A stretch of DNA of 64,000 nucleotides. It comes from Ignavibacteriaceae bacterium (GTDB lineage Bacteria > Bacteroidota > Ignavibacteria > Ignavibacteriales > Ignavibacteriaceae). The DNA lies in contig WBUK01000014.1 in NCBI GenBank assembly GCA_008933765.1, positions 48,613 to 112,612 of the forward strand, read 5' to 3'. Shown piece by piece: positions 31,392 to 40,664 of the stretch (position 1 is its first letter; every line of letters begins with the position of its first letter). Both the position numbers and the translations under genes were made by a program. The notes below the pieces were generated by a model. It did no database searches, was not told the origin of the DNA, and saw nothing but the letters and a program-made list of their open reading frames with translations.

Positions 31392-31541
31392 TTATTTAGT
31401 CTCTTTATGAACTACCGGTTTGTTGCACCAACGGCAGTACTTCTTAAACTCTACTCTGGCCGGATGTTTACGCTTGTTTTTTGTAGTGGAGTAATTTCTT
31501 CTCTTACACTCGGTACACTCAAGTGTGATAATATCTCTCAT
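31392..31541 (-). CDS. rpmG: 50S ribosomal protein L33 (zinc form)
   Basis: Direct translation from the ATG at 31541 gives 49 residues starting [17 protein letters not shown]. Cysteines C9, C12, C36 and C39 form the two C-X2-C pairs of the zinc-binding type. It sits between tRNA-Thr and tRNA-Trp, the standard neighbourhood for rpmG upstream of secE. Confidence 0.94.
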   Translation of the reverse strand: MRDIITLECTECKRRNYSTTKNKRKHPARVEFKKYCRWCNKPVVHKETK

Positions 31542-31580
31542 TTTGCAACCTGGTTATATTCTTTTTCTTTTCTTTTCTTG

Positions 31581-31653
31581 AGCTGACGACCGGGATTGAA
31601 CCGGTGACCTCATCCTTACCAAGGATGTGCTCTACCAACTGAGCTACGTCAGC
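31581..31653 (-). tRNA. tRNA-Thr (anticodon GGU)
   Basis: This 73-base cloverleaf on the minus strand has acceptor GCTGACG/CGTCAGC, anticodon stem CATCC/GGATG with loop TTGGTAA, and T-loop TTCAATC. The discriminator is T and CCA is not encoded. Confidence 0.97.
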
Positions 31654-31718
31654 ATTTTTTTGCAAAAAAAATGAAAGAAGCGGGCGCTGTCTTTCATCTG
31701 TTTTTTTTATTCTCTGTG

Positions 31719-31790
31719 AGCGGGAGACGGGACTCGAACCCGCGACCAACAGCTTGGAAGGCTGTGACTCTACCACTGAGTTACTCCCGC
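31719..31790 (-). tRNA. tRNA-Gly (anticodon UCC)
   Basis: This 72-base cloverleaf on the minus strand has acceptor GCGGGAG/CTCCCGC, anticodon stem ACAGC/GCTGT with loop CTTCCAA, and T-loop TTCGAGT. The discriminator is T and CCA is not encoded. Confidence 0.97.
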
Positions 31791-31807
31791 TTTTTATTTT
31801 CTTTTTG

Positions 31808-31891
31808 TGGGCGGCGAGGGATTCGAACCCCCAAAGGCGTTTGCCAACGGATTTACAGTCCGCCCCGACTCTCCAACTTCGGCGTCCGCCC
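31808..31891 (-). tRNA. tRNA-Tyr (anticodon GUA)
   Basis: This 84-base class II tRNA on the minus strand has a long variable arm, anticodon stem GCGGA/TCCGT with loop CTGTAAA, and T-loop TTCGAAT. The acceptor GGGCGGA/GCCGCCC has six pairs and a mismatch at the innermost position. Discriminator A is at 31808. It is the first gene of the minus-strand supercluster. Confidence 0.95.
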
Positions 31892-31953
31892 AACTATTTT
31901 ACTATTCCAAAAACCCCGGATTCCATTCCAAAAATTTTCAGAAAGGGACTTCT

Positions 31954-31982
31954 AATGTAATTATTTTTTATTTCATAACCAA
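31954..31982 (-). promoter_or_regulatory. Possible promoter of the tRNA-secE-nusG-rplK cluster
   Basis: On the minus strand TTGGTT (31977-31982) and TACATT (31954-31959) are separated by 17 bases. The start would be about 55 bases before tRNA-Tyr. The -10 fits TAnnTT but lacks the following TG, so this is a moderate call. Confidence 0.4.
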
Positions 31983-32001
31983 ATGGTTTGCAAAAAAAAA
32001 A

Positions 32002-33207
32002 TTAAATTTCTACCTCCTTACCCGAGACAATCACTTCGGTGTCAAGTGCAATTACCAACTCTTCATTCGTTGGGATTCTAAAGACATAAACCCGTGAATC
32101 ATCCGAGGAGATTTCTTCTTCGCCTGCGAGGTTTTTATCATTATTTAGATTAATGCCCATAAAAGCGAGGTTTCTGCACACTTCTTCGCGCACATCGGGT
32201 GAGTTTTCGCCAATTCCCCCCGTGAAAACCAGCGCATCAATTCCGCCCATTGCGGCTGCATAAGCGCCGATATATTTGGTTATGCGGTAGCAGAAAATCT
32301 CGAAAGCATAACGGCTTCGTTTATGCCCTTCTTTCATTGAAGAGATAATTTCGCGCATGTCGGAAGATTCGCCGCTTATTCCTATTAAACCACTGTGTTT
32401 ATTCAGCAAAGTGTTCGCCTCGGAAAGCTGCAGGCCCTCTTTACCCATAACATGGAGAATTACGGAAGTATCGATGTCGCCGCAACGGGTACCCATCAGC
32501 AAGCCTTCCAATGGGGTGAAGCCCATTGTGGTATCAACGGAAACACCCTGATCAATAGCCGCCATGCTGCAACCGTTACCCAAATGAGCGGTAACTATTT
32601 TCAGCTCATTAAGCGGCTTGCCCAATTTTTTGGCAGCAATTCCTCCAACATAACGGTGCGAGGTGCCGTGAAAACCATACCTTCTGATTTGGTGCATTTT
32701 ATACAACTCGAATGGGATTCCGTACAAATACGCTTTCGGCGGCATTTTCGAGTGAAACGCAGTATCGAAAACACCCACCTGCGGAACATCCGGCAGAACA
32801 CGCGTTACCGCCTGAATACCTTTTATATTCGGCGGGTTGTGTAACGGCGCCAAGCCTACATTATCCTGCAGAACTTTAACAACCTCGGGGGAAATTAAAA
32901 CCGAACCCGTAAATGTTTCACCACCATGAACAACACGATGACCAACGGCGTCGATCTCACTTTTATCTTCAATAACGCCGTGATTTTTTGAGAGCAGCAC
33001 CGCTAACACATATTCGATCCCAATCGCATGATCGAGAATCTCACCTACAATGCTGATTTTATCTCCGTCGAATCGGGTGTGGGTTAAAACTGCACCGAGC
33101 ATCCCGATCCTGTCAACCAATCCTTTTGCAAGTGCAACTCGTTGAACGGTATCGTAGAACTGATACTTAATCGACGAACTGCCGCAATTTAAAACCAAAA
33201 CTTTCAT
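32002..33207 (-). CDS. ackA: Acetate kinase
   Basis: It interconverts acetyl phosphate plus ADP with acetate plus ATP, giving substrate-level ATP during fermentation. The 401-aa product has the family start KVLVLNCGSSSIKYQF, the catalytic-Arg/His region GHRVVHGGETF, the nucleotide site TAHLGNGCSM, GFTPLEGLLMGTRCGDIDT, and the C-terminal FRIPTNEELVIALDT. It follows the 3-hydroxyacyl-CoA dehydrogenase gene by 6 bases, so both probably belong to a fermentation or acid-metabolism operon; no pta gene is seen nearby. Confidence 0.96.
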   Translation of the reverse strand: MKVLVLNCGSSSIKYQFYDTVQRVALAKGLVDRIGMLGAVLTHTRFDGDKISIVGEILDHAIGIEYVLAVLLSKNHGVIEDKSEIDAVGHRVVHGGETFTGSVLISPEVVKVLQDNVGLAPLHNPPNIKGIQAVTRVLPDVPQVGVFDTAFHSKMPPKAYLYGIPFELYKMHQIRRYGFHGTSHRYVGGIAAKKLGKPLNELKIVTAHLGNGCSMAAIDQGVSVDTTMGFTPLEGLLMGTRCGDIDTSVILHVMGKEGLQLSEANTLLNKHSGLIGISGESSDMREIISSMKEGHKRSRYAFEIFCYRITKYIGAYAAAMGGIDALVFTGGIGENSPDVREEVCRNLAFMGINLNNDKNLAGEEEISSDDSRVYVFRIPTNEELVIALDTEVIVSGKEVEI

Positions 33208-33213
33208 TATCGC

Positions 33214-34149
33214 CTACGAAATTATTTTACCGTTAGAATCATAAGTGTAGAAACCCTGCCCTGTTTTTCTGCCGAGTTTCTGTTCGCGAACCAATTTTCT
33301 TAAGATTGGGCACGCCCGGTACCTCGGTTCACCGAGGGTTTTCCAGAGCGTATCCATCCAGGCAAGAACCTCGTCAAGCCCCATCATATCGGCCATCTCA
33401 AGGGGCCCCTGCTGGAAGTTAAACCCAATTTTCATAGCGGTATCAATATCTTTTGCAGACGCAATTCCTTCCAAAAGAATATACATCGCTTCATTTAATA
33501 AAGGTACAATAGCTCTTGTGGTTACATACCCGGGGTACTCATACACTTCTATTGAGGTTTTACCCAAGCGGTTCGCAAGTTCTTTCAGAGCTTTCAGCGT
33601 GGGCGCCGATGTGTGCAGGCACTTAATCACCTCAACCAACGGGCGCTTCGGAACCGGGTTCAGGAAGTGCATCCCGATTACCTTATCCGGACGCGAAGTT
33701 GCTTCGGCAAGTTTGGTCAAACTTAAGGTAGAAGTGTTGGAAACAAAAATCGCCTCTTTCTTCGCGATCTTGTCTAATTCTGTGAAAATTTTCTTCTTAA
33801 GCTCAAAATCTTCATCCACCGCTTCGATAATCAGATCGCAGCCGGCAACCGACCTGATGTCAGTCACCCAACTGATTCGGCTTAATATCGCCTTCTTTTC
33901 AGAGGCAGTCATAGCCCATCTTTTTATTTCAATGTCGATGTTGTCAGAGAGTGATTCTTTCGCTTTTTCGATTCGGTCAGTGGTAACTTCAACAATCACC
34001 ACTTCAATACCGTTGGCAGCTACGGCGTGAGCAATACCCTGCCCCATAACGCCCGCACCAATAATTCCGACACGGCTGAGAGAGTCAGCACTTTCGGATA
34101 ACACCGATCTTTTTAAAATATCATCAATATTTATATTTTCTTCTTGCAT
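33214..34149 (-). CDS. 3-hydroxyacyl-CoA (3-hydroxybutyryl-CoA) dehydrogenase
   Basis: It oxidises 3-hydroxyacyl-CoA with NAD+, or runs in reverse in butyrate-type pathways. The 311-aa product starts with a charged leader of about 26 residues, then a Rossmann fold with [10 protein letters not shown] at 31-40. [20 protein letters not shown] and [17 protein letters not shown] carry the catalytic His region, and the C-terminal domain has [17 protein letters not shown] and [20 protein letters not shown]. It is coupled to ackA. Substrate length cannot be read from sequence, so I leave the symbol blank. Confidence 0.9.
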   Translation of the reverse strand: MQEENINIDDILKRSVLSESADSLSRVGIIGAGVMGQGIAHAVAANGIEVVIVEVTTDRIEKAKESLSDNIDIEIKRWAMTASEKKAILSRISWVTDIRSVAGCDLIIEAVDEDFELKKKIFTELDKIAKKEAIFVSNTSTLSLTKLAEATSRPDKVIGMHFLNPVPKRPLVEVIKCLHTSAPTLKALKELANRLGKTSIEVYEYPGYVTTRAIVPLLNEAMYILLEGIASAKDIDTAMKIGFNFQQGPLEMADMMGLDEVLAWMDTLWKTLGEPRYRACPILRKLVREQKLGRKTGQGFYTYDSNGKIIS

Positions 34150-34580
34150 TAGTTATTCCTTAATTAACATTAAGCATTGTTTTCTAAGCAATTTTAATGC
34201 CAACTCATTCAGGGCATTAAATCGTGCAAATTTCAACACTTATATTATTTTTTTCTCAAAAACAATAAAGTTTCAGCCGAAAACGGCAAAAACAAACTTT
34301 AATGTAATAATAAATAATATTTTTTTAATGATTTTTGTGGGATTCTTTTTAGTTTCTTTTTTTGATTCTTACGGCTTTTCTTCAAGAATAGTTGTATAGG
34401 AAGAAACAGAATCCCGGGAAGAAGTTGGGAGAATATTCTGTGCCGGGTTCGGAAATTCTAAAATTGAAATTTCGGTGGGGAATCTATCAGACACTTACTC
34501 TCGGCTCAGAGGGTTTGAAAATATGCAGACAACAAACGCAGGGGAAAAACCGGAAAGGGTCAGGCTGCAACAGATAACTG
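34150..34580. other. Intergenic stretch with no supported gene
   Basis: These 431 bases separate hbd (upstream side) and the gpsA stop. The first part, to about 34390, is very AT-rich and holds a small GCCG-AAAA-CGGC hairpin at 34276-34287. The rest has near-average base composition and could hide an RNA, but I recognise no RNA family and the 61-codon frame here shows no family resemblance. No clear promoter for hbd was found. Confidence 0.5.
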
Positions 34581-35585
34581 CTAAACCCGGTATTCCTCTT
34601 TACGATCTCTCGTCATCAGATCGTGAATTGCAATTCCGGGGTCTTTATCTTCAAAGAGTATTCTGTAAACTTCCGTGGTAATCGGCACTTCAACACCGTG
34701 TTTAATCGCAAGTTGCATCGCCGAGTTTGAAGTTTCAACCCCTTCGGCAACGGCAGTCATTTGCGCCAACACCTCTTTCAAAGTCATCCCGGCACCAATT
34801 TTTTCACCGACATATCTGTTTCTGCTGTGGCGGCTCATACAAGTTACGATCAGGTCGCCCATTCCGGAAAGCCCTGAGAATGTGTGCGGCTGTGCGCCCA
34901 TTGCTAACCCTAAGCGGGTTATCTCGGCGGTTCCGCGCGTCATTATTGCGGCTTTTGTGTTGTCGCCCATTCCCATTCCGTCTAAAATACCGGCACCGAT
35001 AGCAATAACATTCTTAAAAGCGCCTCCTAACTCAACACCAATTACATCGGTAGAAGAATAAACGCGGAAGTAACGGTTTATAAACGCACCCTGTATAAGT
35101 TTGGAAGTGGAGTGATCCTTGCACGCAGCAACAACAGTAGTGGGTATCTTTTTGCTGACTTCTTCGGCGTGGCTGGGACCGGAAAGCACCCCGATCTGAT
35201 TATCACTTAACTCGGGAAAAACATCCTTATACACTTGACTTACGGTCAAAAGATGGCTTTTTTCAATTCCTTTCGAAAGAGAAACTAAAACGGAATCTTT
35301 AATATTATTAAAGGGAATTTTTTCAAGTGAACTGCGGGTGAACTGGGTGGGTATGCCCGTAACAATAAGCTCTTTACCCAGAGTGGCTTCGTCAAGATTT
35401 TTGGAAATTCTAAGGTTTTTCGGGAACGGTATCCCCGGCAGATACATAATATTTTCACGCTTCTCTTCAAGCAAGGTAGCATAAGTTTCGTTATGCTCCC
35501 ACAGGGTTACATCGTGCCCGTTATCGCTAAGGAGAACGGCGATGGTGGTTCCCCACGCACCGGCTCCCAAAACCGATATTTTCAT
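34581..35585 (-). CDS. gpsA: Glycerol-3-phosphate dehydrogenase [NAD(P)+]
   Basis: It reduces dihydroxyacetone phosphate to sn-glycerol-3-phosphate, the backbone for phospholipids. From the ATG at 35585 the product is 334 aa with the nucleotide fold KISVLGAGAWGTTIAVLLSD, SKGIEKSHL, VLSGPSHAEEV, and the catalytic segment GGAFKNVIAIGAGILDGMGMG. The frame is open a further 49 codons, but that overlaps plsY and has no family match. It starts eight bases after plsY, which uses its product. Confidence 0.96.
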   Translation of the reverse strand: MKISVLGAGAWGTTIAVLLSDNGHDVTLWEHNETYATLLEEKRENIMYLPGIPFPKNLRISKNLDEATLGKELIVTGIPTQFTRSSLEKIPFNNIKDSVLVSLSKGIEKSHLLTVSQVYKDVFPELSDNQIGVLSGPSHAEEVSKKIPTTVVAACKDHSTSKLIQGAFINRYFRVYSSTDVIGVELGGAFKNVIAIGAGILDGMGMGDNTKAAIMTRGTAEITRLGLAMGAQPHTFSGLSGMGDLIVTCMSRHSRNRYVGEKIGAGMTLKEVLAQMTAVAEGVETSNSAMQLAIKHGVEVPITTEVYRILFEDKDPGIAIHDLMTRDRKEEYRV

Positions 35586-35592
35586 TGCGGAG

Positions 35593-36255
35593 TTACTTTT
35601 TTTTACTGAACGATATTTTGTTCTCGTTCCCCTTAAGCAACCTTTGAATATTTGTCCGGTGCATATATACCAACAGCACTGCAACACCGAGAACGAAAGG
35701 CAACAAAGTGCCGTATCCCTGCACTTCGGCATGAAAAATGTTCTGCCGGATTATTAAAGTAAGCGGAACTGTTATGGCAGCCAGAATGGAACCAAGCGAA
35801 ACATATTTGAAAATGCTTACAACGATTATAAAAATTCCTAACGCAATAAGCATATCTACAGTAGTGATAGATACCATCATTCCGAGAGCAGTGGCTACAC
35901 CTTTGCCGCCCTTGAATGAGGCAAAAATGCTCCAGATGTGACCAATTATCGCGAAAATGCCCGCCATTATCCTGATTATTGTAATATCCTGAAATGGTGT
36001 CTGGTTGTTAAGTGTTACAGGATCAATATAATAAAGTTGAGATACTAACACAACGGCAACAACTCCCTTAAGAGCGTCAAGTATCGTAACTGTAATACCG
36101 TATTTGGGACCCAAAGTACGGAAGACATTCGTGCCTCCTGTATTTCCGCTACCGTGTGCTTTAATATCAATACCTTTTCTTTTGGAGACTATAACCCCGA
36201 AAGGAATTGACCCGATCAGATACGATAAAATTAAGATAGCTGCCAGTGCTAACAT
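35593..36255 (-). CDS. plsY: Acyl-phosphate:glycerol-3-phosphate acyltransferase PlsY
   Basis: PlsY acylates glycerol-3-phosphate using acyl phosphate, the first membrane step of phospholipid synthesis. The 220-aa product has several membrane helices and the three family motifs: GSIPFGVIVSK with GSGNTGGTNVFRTLG, FASFKGGKGVATALG, and HRTNIQRLLKGNE. AGGAAAG precedes the ATG. The downstream gpsA supplies its substrate. Confidence 0.95.
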   Translation of the reverse strand: MLALAAILILSYLIGSIPFGVIVSKRKGIDIKAHGSGNTGGTNVFRTLGPKYGITVTILDALKGVVAVVLVSQLYYIDPVTLNNQTPFQDITIIRIMAGIFAIIGHIWSIFASFKGGKGVATALGMMVSITTVDMLIALGIFIIVVSIFKYVSLGSILAAITVPLTLIIRQNIFHAEVQGYGTLLPFVLGVAVLLVYMHRTNIQRLLKGNENKISFSKKK

Positions 36256-36640
36256 ATTGCTTTCCTGTTGTTAATTTGATCCGTGCTAAACCCTGCCCTC
36301 GATGAGTCAAATGGCAAAATTTACTTTGTGCGAAACACTAAAATAGTTGCTTTTATTTACATAACAAAATTTCATTTTGTATTAGTTCTTATTTTGAGTG
36401 ATAACCTGTTTTGTTAAATTTAACTTTGGTTTTTAATTTTTTGTATGAAAAATTTTATTTCGGTCCGGATTGTTGAATTTTTATTTCCGGGGCAATATTA
36501 GAACAACCGAACTTTCCGTAACGAAAAATATTCATAAAAATAATTCTAAGTTGTGAGTAAAAATACTAAGCGCTTTTTGGAACCTAAATTTGATAAAAAA
36601 CATTGTATGTTTTTGTCTGATTAACTCTATTTCCATACTG
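36256..36640. other. Divergent intergenic region, plsY / sensor kinase
   Basis: This AT-rich region of 385 bases lies between two diverging genes. TAAATTTG at 36585-36592 matches the TAnnTTTG -10 form and would start transcription about 40 bases before the kinase ATG, but I see no good -33/-35 box, so it is weak. No gene-like frame is apparent here. The frame upstream of the kinase ATG is open back to a TTG at 36590. Confidence 0.4.
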
Positions 36641-39600
36641 ATGATTTTCCCAAGAAAACTATCGCTATTTTTTCTGTTCCTTCTCGTTTCTTTGAACAGC
36701 CAAAGGATCGAGAAATTTTCGTTTGGTACTATAAGTGTCAGTCAAGGGCTTTCTCAGGGAAGAGTTAAAGCTATCCTTCAGGATCAAACCGGGTTCCTGT
36801 GGTTCGGTACTGCTGACGGATTGAACCGCTACGACGGTTACTCAATGCTGACTTTCCGTTTCAATGCAGAAAAAACTAACACGATTAGAGACAATACCAT
36901 AAATGACTTAAAAGAACTGCCGGACGGCAAAATTGTTATAGCTCACAACGAGGGAGTTGATATTTTTGACCCCGTTACCGAGATGTTCACTCCTGTTATT
37001 TTTAATTTTATGGGTAACAATCCCCCTCGCATAAAAGATGTTGAGAAAATAATCGTCCCCGGAAAGTATAACGGATTCATTTATCTCGGAACCCAGGCGG
37101 GGCTTGTTAAACATTATTTTGATAAGTCTTATGATATCCTTGTTTTGCAACTGCAGACAGACCCTGCCGAAAATGACAGAAGCATAAAAGCACTTCTTGA
37201 AGATGAAAGAGGGAATATTTGGGTGGGGACCGGCGGGGAGGGGCTTTACTTGTTCGACCCCGTTAAAAATTCTTCAACAAATCTCTATAAACCTTCACCC
37301 GTTGAAATTACAAATAAAATCCCCGCCGTAACATGTATCGGAACAGATGGTAACGGAAGAATCTTTACAGGCGAACTTAAATATTTACAGGTGTTTGACC
37401 TCGAGGGAAAACATATCCGAAAAAATATCAGCAACGGATTTGCCATTCCTATTGCATTTAATACTTTTTCAAATAACACAATTTTCGTCGCATACCTTGC
37501 TAAAGGGCTTTATCTATATTCTTTCGATAACAATTCGTTTACAAAAATCGTCGATAAAGATGGGACACTGGATTTTGGGCATCTCGATTTTTTATCGATA
37601 GTTAAAGACAGAAATGACCGCTATTGGTGCGGTTCTAACGGCTACGGTATTAAATATTTCAGCGCAAAAGAGCCAATTATTCAAAAATTTGATGATTTTG
37701 GCAATAATCTCAAAAGTATCAGGTCTTTTCTGGAATTATCCGATGGCACAGTTTTTATCTCCGGCTATAAAGAACTACAACAACTTCCAAAAGGTTTTGA
37801 TACTTCCGGCTCATACAAGGGGCGTTCAATAACCGTTTTTGATGCTCCTTTCGTAGCATACTGTATGTTGGAAGATATTTACGACCGCGGTAATGGCATT
37901 TGGTTAGGAAATGAAGGCAATGGGTTGTTTCGATATTCAATCAAAAGCAACACTTCAGAACGGATCGGGAGAGTTAAAGATTCACCTGATGAAATCCACG
38001 GCGATTTTATTCAATCTATGATAATTGGAAGTGATTCACTCCTTTGGATCGCAACCGAACTCGGATTAAATGCTTATAACCCAATTACTAAAAAAACTCT
38101 CTATTATCCTGCAAGTATAGAAAAAGATACAATCAGCTCTTTCGGTTGGAGCTTTGCACTGGTTGAAAGTAATAACAGCATTTTTCTTGGTACAAGCAGC
38201 TACGGTGTAATCAGATTCGATAAATCAACAAAGCAGTTTTCTAATTTTCTTAATACCCGTTCTAAACCCCTTGCTATCCCTTCTAATGACATCAGAACTA
38301 TTTTTATTAAGGGCGATTCACTCTTCTGTTTAGGGACGGGTTACGGTTTGGTCGTTTATAATTCTAAGACTCAAACGATACAAACCTACTCCTCAAATGA
38401 CGGCTTACCCGGCGATTTGATTTATGGTATTCTGGAAGATAATAACGGGAATTTGTGGCTTTCAACAAACGCCGGGTTGGCTATGTTCAACCCCAAAAGA
38501 AAAATTTTCTCCTCCTATATTCTTGCCGATGGAATTCAGGGTTATGAATATAACACAAAAGCATATCTGAAACTTTCTAAAGGGCGGCTTCTTTTTGGCG
38601 GAACTGAGGGCTTTAACTTAGTTGATCCTAAAAAAATTGAGAAAGATGAAACTCCGCCAAAAATATTAATAAGCGGGCTCAACCTTTTCTCGAAAAAAAT
38701 ACCCGTTGGCGAGTATAACGGAAAAGTTATTCTTGATTCTGCCGTTCAATATAAAAAATCTGTTTCTTTTGACTATAATCAGAACAGTATCGCAATTGAG
38801 TTTACAGATTTTATCCCTGACACAAGATTTGTTTACTATTTAGAAGGGCTCGAGAAAGAATATTCACTTCCTACTTCCGACAGAAAGGCAATATACAGTA
38901 ATTTAGCACCCGGTACATACTATTTCAAGGTCGCCACTTTGGACCGTCAAGGTAACCTCGCAGAGAACGAAGCGACACTTCAAATAATTATTAATCCGCC
39001 CTACTGGGCAACCTGGTGGTTCAGAACTCTGATTGTTCTCGCGGTAATTACGCTGATTGGTGGCGGCACTTACCGCAAAATTTCTTCAATTAAAAAGCGA
39101 AATGAAGAACTCGAAAAAATTGTATCGGAAAGAACTAAAGAATTAGCCCGCAACAAAGAAGAATTAGAGCAACGAAATGCTGAACTTCAGGAGATGGACA
39201 GTGCAAAAAACCACTTCTTCTCTATGCTGGCGCACGATATCAGAAGCCCTTTTACCGCAATTTTGGGCTATTTGCAAATTGTGAACGAAGAGTATGAGGA
39301 ACTTACCGAAAATGAAAGAAAATCGTATCTGCGTAATTTATTCTCTGTTTCACAGGACCTTTTCGATTCAATAAACAATGTGCTGCACTGGTTCAGAATC
39401 GAAGTGGGCAGGGTAAATTTTCAACCGGAGGATATTCTGCTCGCTAAAGTTATCTCTGAAGTTGAGGGATTGCTTGCAGTGAACTTTAAAGATAAAGAAT
39501 TGGAACTTGTTACAGAAATCAATGAAGAAACGGTAATTTATACCGATAAAGTAATGATTAAAGTTGTTCTTCAAAATCTGCTGACTAATGCCGTTAAATT

Positions 39601-39892
39601 TTCTGAAAAAGGGAATGCCATTTCGATTTCCGGAGAAAGGAAAGGGGATTTTTATTCAATTTCAATTAACGACTCCGGCAAGGGAATGACACCTGAAGAG
39701 GTAAATAAACTGTTCAAAAAAGAGGAAGTTTTTGTCGGCGAAGGTACACAAAAAGAAAAAGGAACCGGTTTAGGGCTCCTAATCTGTAAAGAGTTTGTGG
39801 AAAGAGGCGGCGGCGAAATTTCCGTCACCAGCATTCCGGGTGAAGGTTCAAGCTTTATCTTCACCGTTCCGTTAAAAAAAGAGACTTACTAA
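36641..39892 (+). CDS. Periplasmic beta-propeller sensor histidine kinase
   Basis: This is a membrane sensor kinase of 1083 aa. A signal peptide (RKLSLFFLFLLVSLNSQ) is followed by a long periplasmic region of Reg_prop type repeats (QDQTGFLWFGTADGLNRYDG, DERGNIWVGTGGEGLY, DNNGNLWLSTNAGLAMF), probably two 7-bladed propellers. A Y_Y_Y type beta-sandwich follows, then one membrane helix near residue 800, a coiled coil, and a HisKA domain with phospho-acceptor HDIRSP near 864. The ATPase has NAVKFSEKG (N box), DSGKGMT, and GTGLGLLICKEF. No receiver or AraC domain follows, so it is not a full hybrid HTCS regulator, and no response regulator is adjacent. The ATG at 36641 is chosen over the TTG at 36590 because of the signal peptide. 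Confidence 0.9.
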   Translation: MIFPRKLSLFFLFLLVSLNSQRIEKFSFGTISVSQGLSQGRVKAILQDQTGFLWFGTADGLNRYDGYSMLTFRFNAEKTNTIRDNTINDLKELPDGKIVIAHNEGVDIFDPVTEMFTPVIFNFMGNNPPRIKDVEKIIVPGKYNGFIYLGTQAGLVKHYFDKSYDILVLQLQTDPAENDRSIKALLEDERGNIWVGTGGEGLYLFDPVKNSSTNLYKPSPVEITNKIPAVTCIGTDGNGRIFTGELKYLQVFDLEGKHIRKNISNGFAIPIAFNTFSNNTIFVAYLAKGLYLYSFDNNSFTKIVDKDGTLDFGHLDFLSIVKDRNDRYWCGSNGYGIKYFSAKEPIIQKFDDFGNNLKSIRSFLELSDGTVFISGYKELQQLPKGFDTSGSYKGRSITVFDAPFVAYCMLEDIYDRGNGIWLGNEGNGLFRYSIKSNTSERIGRVKDSPDEIHGDFIQSMIIGSDSLLWIATELGLNAYNPITKKTLYYPASIEKDTISSFGWSFALVESNNSIFLGTSSYGVIRFDKSTKQFSNFLNTRSKPLAIPSNDIRTIFIKGDSLFCLGTGYGLVVYNSKTQTIQTYSSNDGLPGDLIYGILEDNNGNLWLSTNAGLAMFNPKRKIFSSYILADGIQGYEYNTKAYLKLSKGRLLFGGTEGFNLVDPKKIEKDETPPKILISGLNLFSKKIPVGEYNGKVILDSAVQYKKSVSFDYNQNSIAIEFTDFIPDTRFVYYLEGLEKEYSLPTSDRKAIYSNLAPGTYYFKVATLDRQGNLAENEATLQIIINPPYWATWWFRTLIVLAVITLIGGGTYRKISSIKKRNEELEKIVSERTKELARNKEELEQRNAELQEMDSAKNHFFSMLAHDIRSPFTAILGYLQIVNEEYEELTENERKSYLRNLFSVSQDLFDSINNVLHWFRIEVGRVNFQPEDILLAKVISEVEGLLAVNFKDKELELVTEINEETVIYTDKVMIKVVLQNLLTNAVKFSEKGNAISISGERKGDFYSISINDSGKGMTPEEVNKLFKKEEVFVGEGTQKEKGTGLGLLICKEFVERGGGEISVTSIPGEGSSFIFTVPLKKETY

Positions 39893-39966
39893 AAAACTCC
39901 CCCGGTTATTTCCCGTTAAAACTCCGTATGCACTATGGATGTTCCGTTAAAAAAGGAGATTTCTAA
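39866..39966 (+). repeat. Duplicated 3' end of the kinase gene
   Basis: The last ~27 bases of the kinase (GTTCCGTTAAAAAA onward, 39866-39892) recur with few changes at 39941-39966, 75 bases downstream, ending across the ispD stop codon. The copy encodes VPLKKE again but is not in a gene on this strand. Confidence 0.65.
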
Positions 39967-40664
39967 ACCCTCCCGGCAACAAGTTTGCTGAAAATTACAA
40001 GATCTTCATCGGTAGTTATCTTAAAATTCAATGCTGAGCCATCGGAAATAAATACGGGGTAGCCAGCCCTGCGCATGATAGTTGATTCATCAGTGCCGTA
40101 CCATCCTTCAGAATAAGCCCTTTCGAACGCCTCGGTTAATTCGCCATATCGGAAAATCTGTGGCGTCTGAACTAAATACACCTTGTTTCTGTCTATATAA
40201 CTCAGGTTTCCGGATTCTGCCAAGTCTCCGTTTTCAAGAAACCCAATGGTATCGCGTGCTTTTTGGCAAACGAGCGCACTTCCCTTTTCCTTTGCAGTGG
40301 CAACTGCCCGAGCCAACACTTCCGGTGGCAGAAGCGCCCTTGCCGCATCGTGAACTACGGCAAGGTCGTCGAATGCTAAGTTGGCTTCTTTCAAAGCATT
40401 GTAAACGGAATCCTGACGCTCAAGCCCACCATCAACAATTTTTGTCAGTTTTGTCAGCCCATCGCGTTCTTTAATTGCATGAAGAATATCCCGCCCCTGC
40501 CCCGAAGTTGCAACAATTATCTCGTCTATCACCTCAGAATTTTGAAAAACTTCCAATGTGTAAGAGATCATCTCCCTGTTGTTAAACAAGATAAACTGTT
40601 TGGGAACATCCCCGCTGACTCTCGAGCCGGAACCTGCAGCAGGAATAATTGCAACCACTCTCAT
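39963..40664 (-). CDS. ispD: 2-C-methyl-D-erythritol 4-phosphate cytidylyltransferase
   Basis: IspD joins MEP to CTP in the non-mevalonate isoprenoid pathway. The 233-aa product has the nucleotide-binding loop IPAAGSGSRVSGDVPKQFI, VHDAARALLPPEVL, QTPQIFRYGELTEAFERA, and the C-terminal FKITTDEDL. Its start overlaps the queA stop by four bases, so the two are translationally coupled. The stop lies inside the duplicated kinase tail from the opposite strand. Confidence 0.96.
   Translation of the reverse strand: MRVVAIIPAAGSGSRVSGDVPKQFILFNNREMISYTLEVFQNSEVIDEIIVATSGQGRDILHAIKERDGLTKLTKIVDGGLERQDSVYNALKEANLAFDDLAVVHDAARALLPPEVLARAVATAKEKGSALVCQKARDTIGFLENGDLAESGNLSYIDRNKVYLVQTPQIFRYGELTEAFERAYSEGWYGTDESTIMRRAGYPVFISDGSALNFKITTDEDLVIFSKLVAGRV

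Noticed and set aside
31671..31960. Overlapping plus-strand frames across tRNA-Gly and tRNA-Tyr
   Set aside because: They read antisense through complete cloverleaf tRNA genes and have no family resemblance.
34392..34577. Possible small gene or known RNA in the hbd-gpsA gap
   Set aside because: The 61-codon frame has no family features, and I could not fold the region into any RNA family that I know (6S, tmRNA, SRP, RNase P).
35586..35732. 49-codon N-terminal extension of gpsA
   Set aside because: It overlaps plsY in another frame and lacks similarity to GpsA, which starts at MKISVLGAG.
36590..36640. TTG start 17 codons upstream of the kinase ATG
   Set aside because: The ATG at 36641 gives a normal signal peptide; the TTG also overlaps the only -10-like box.
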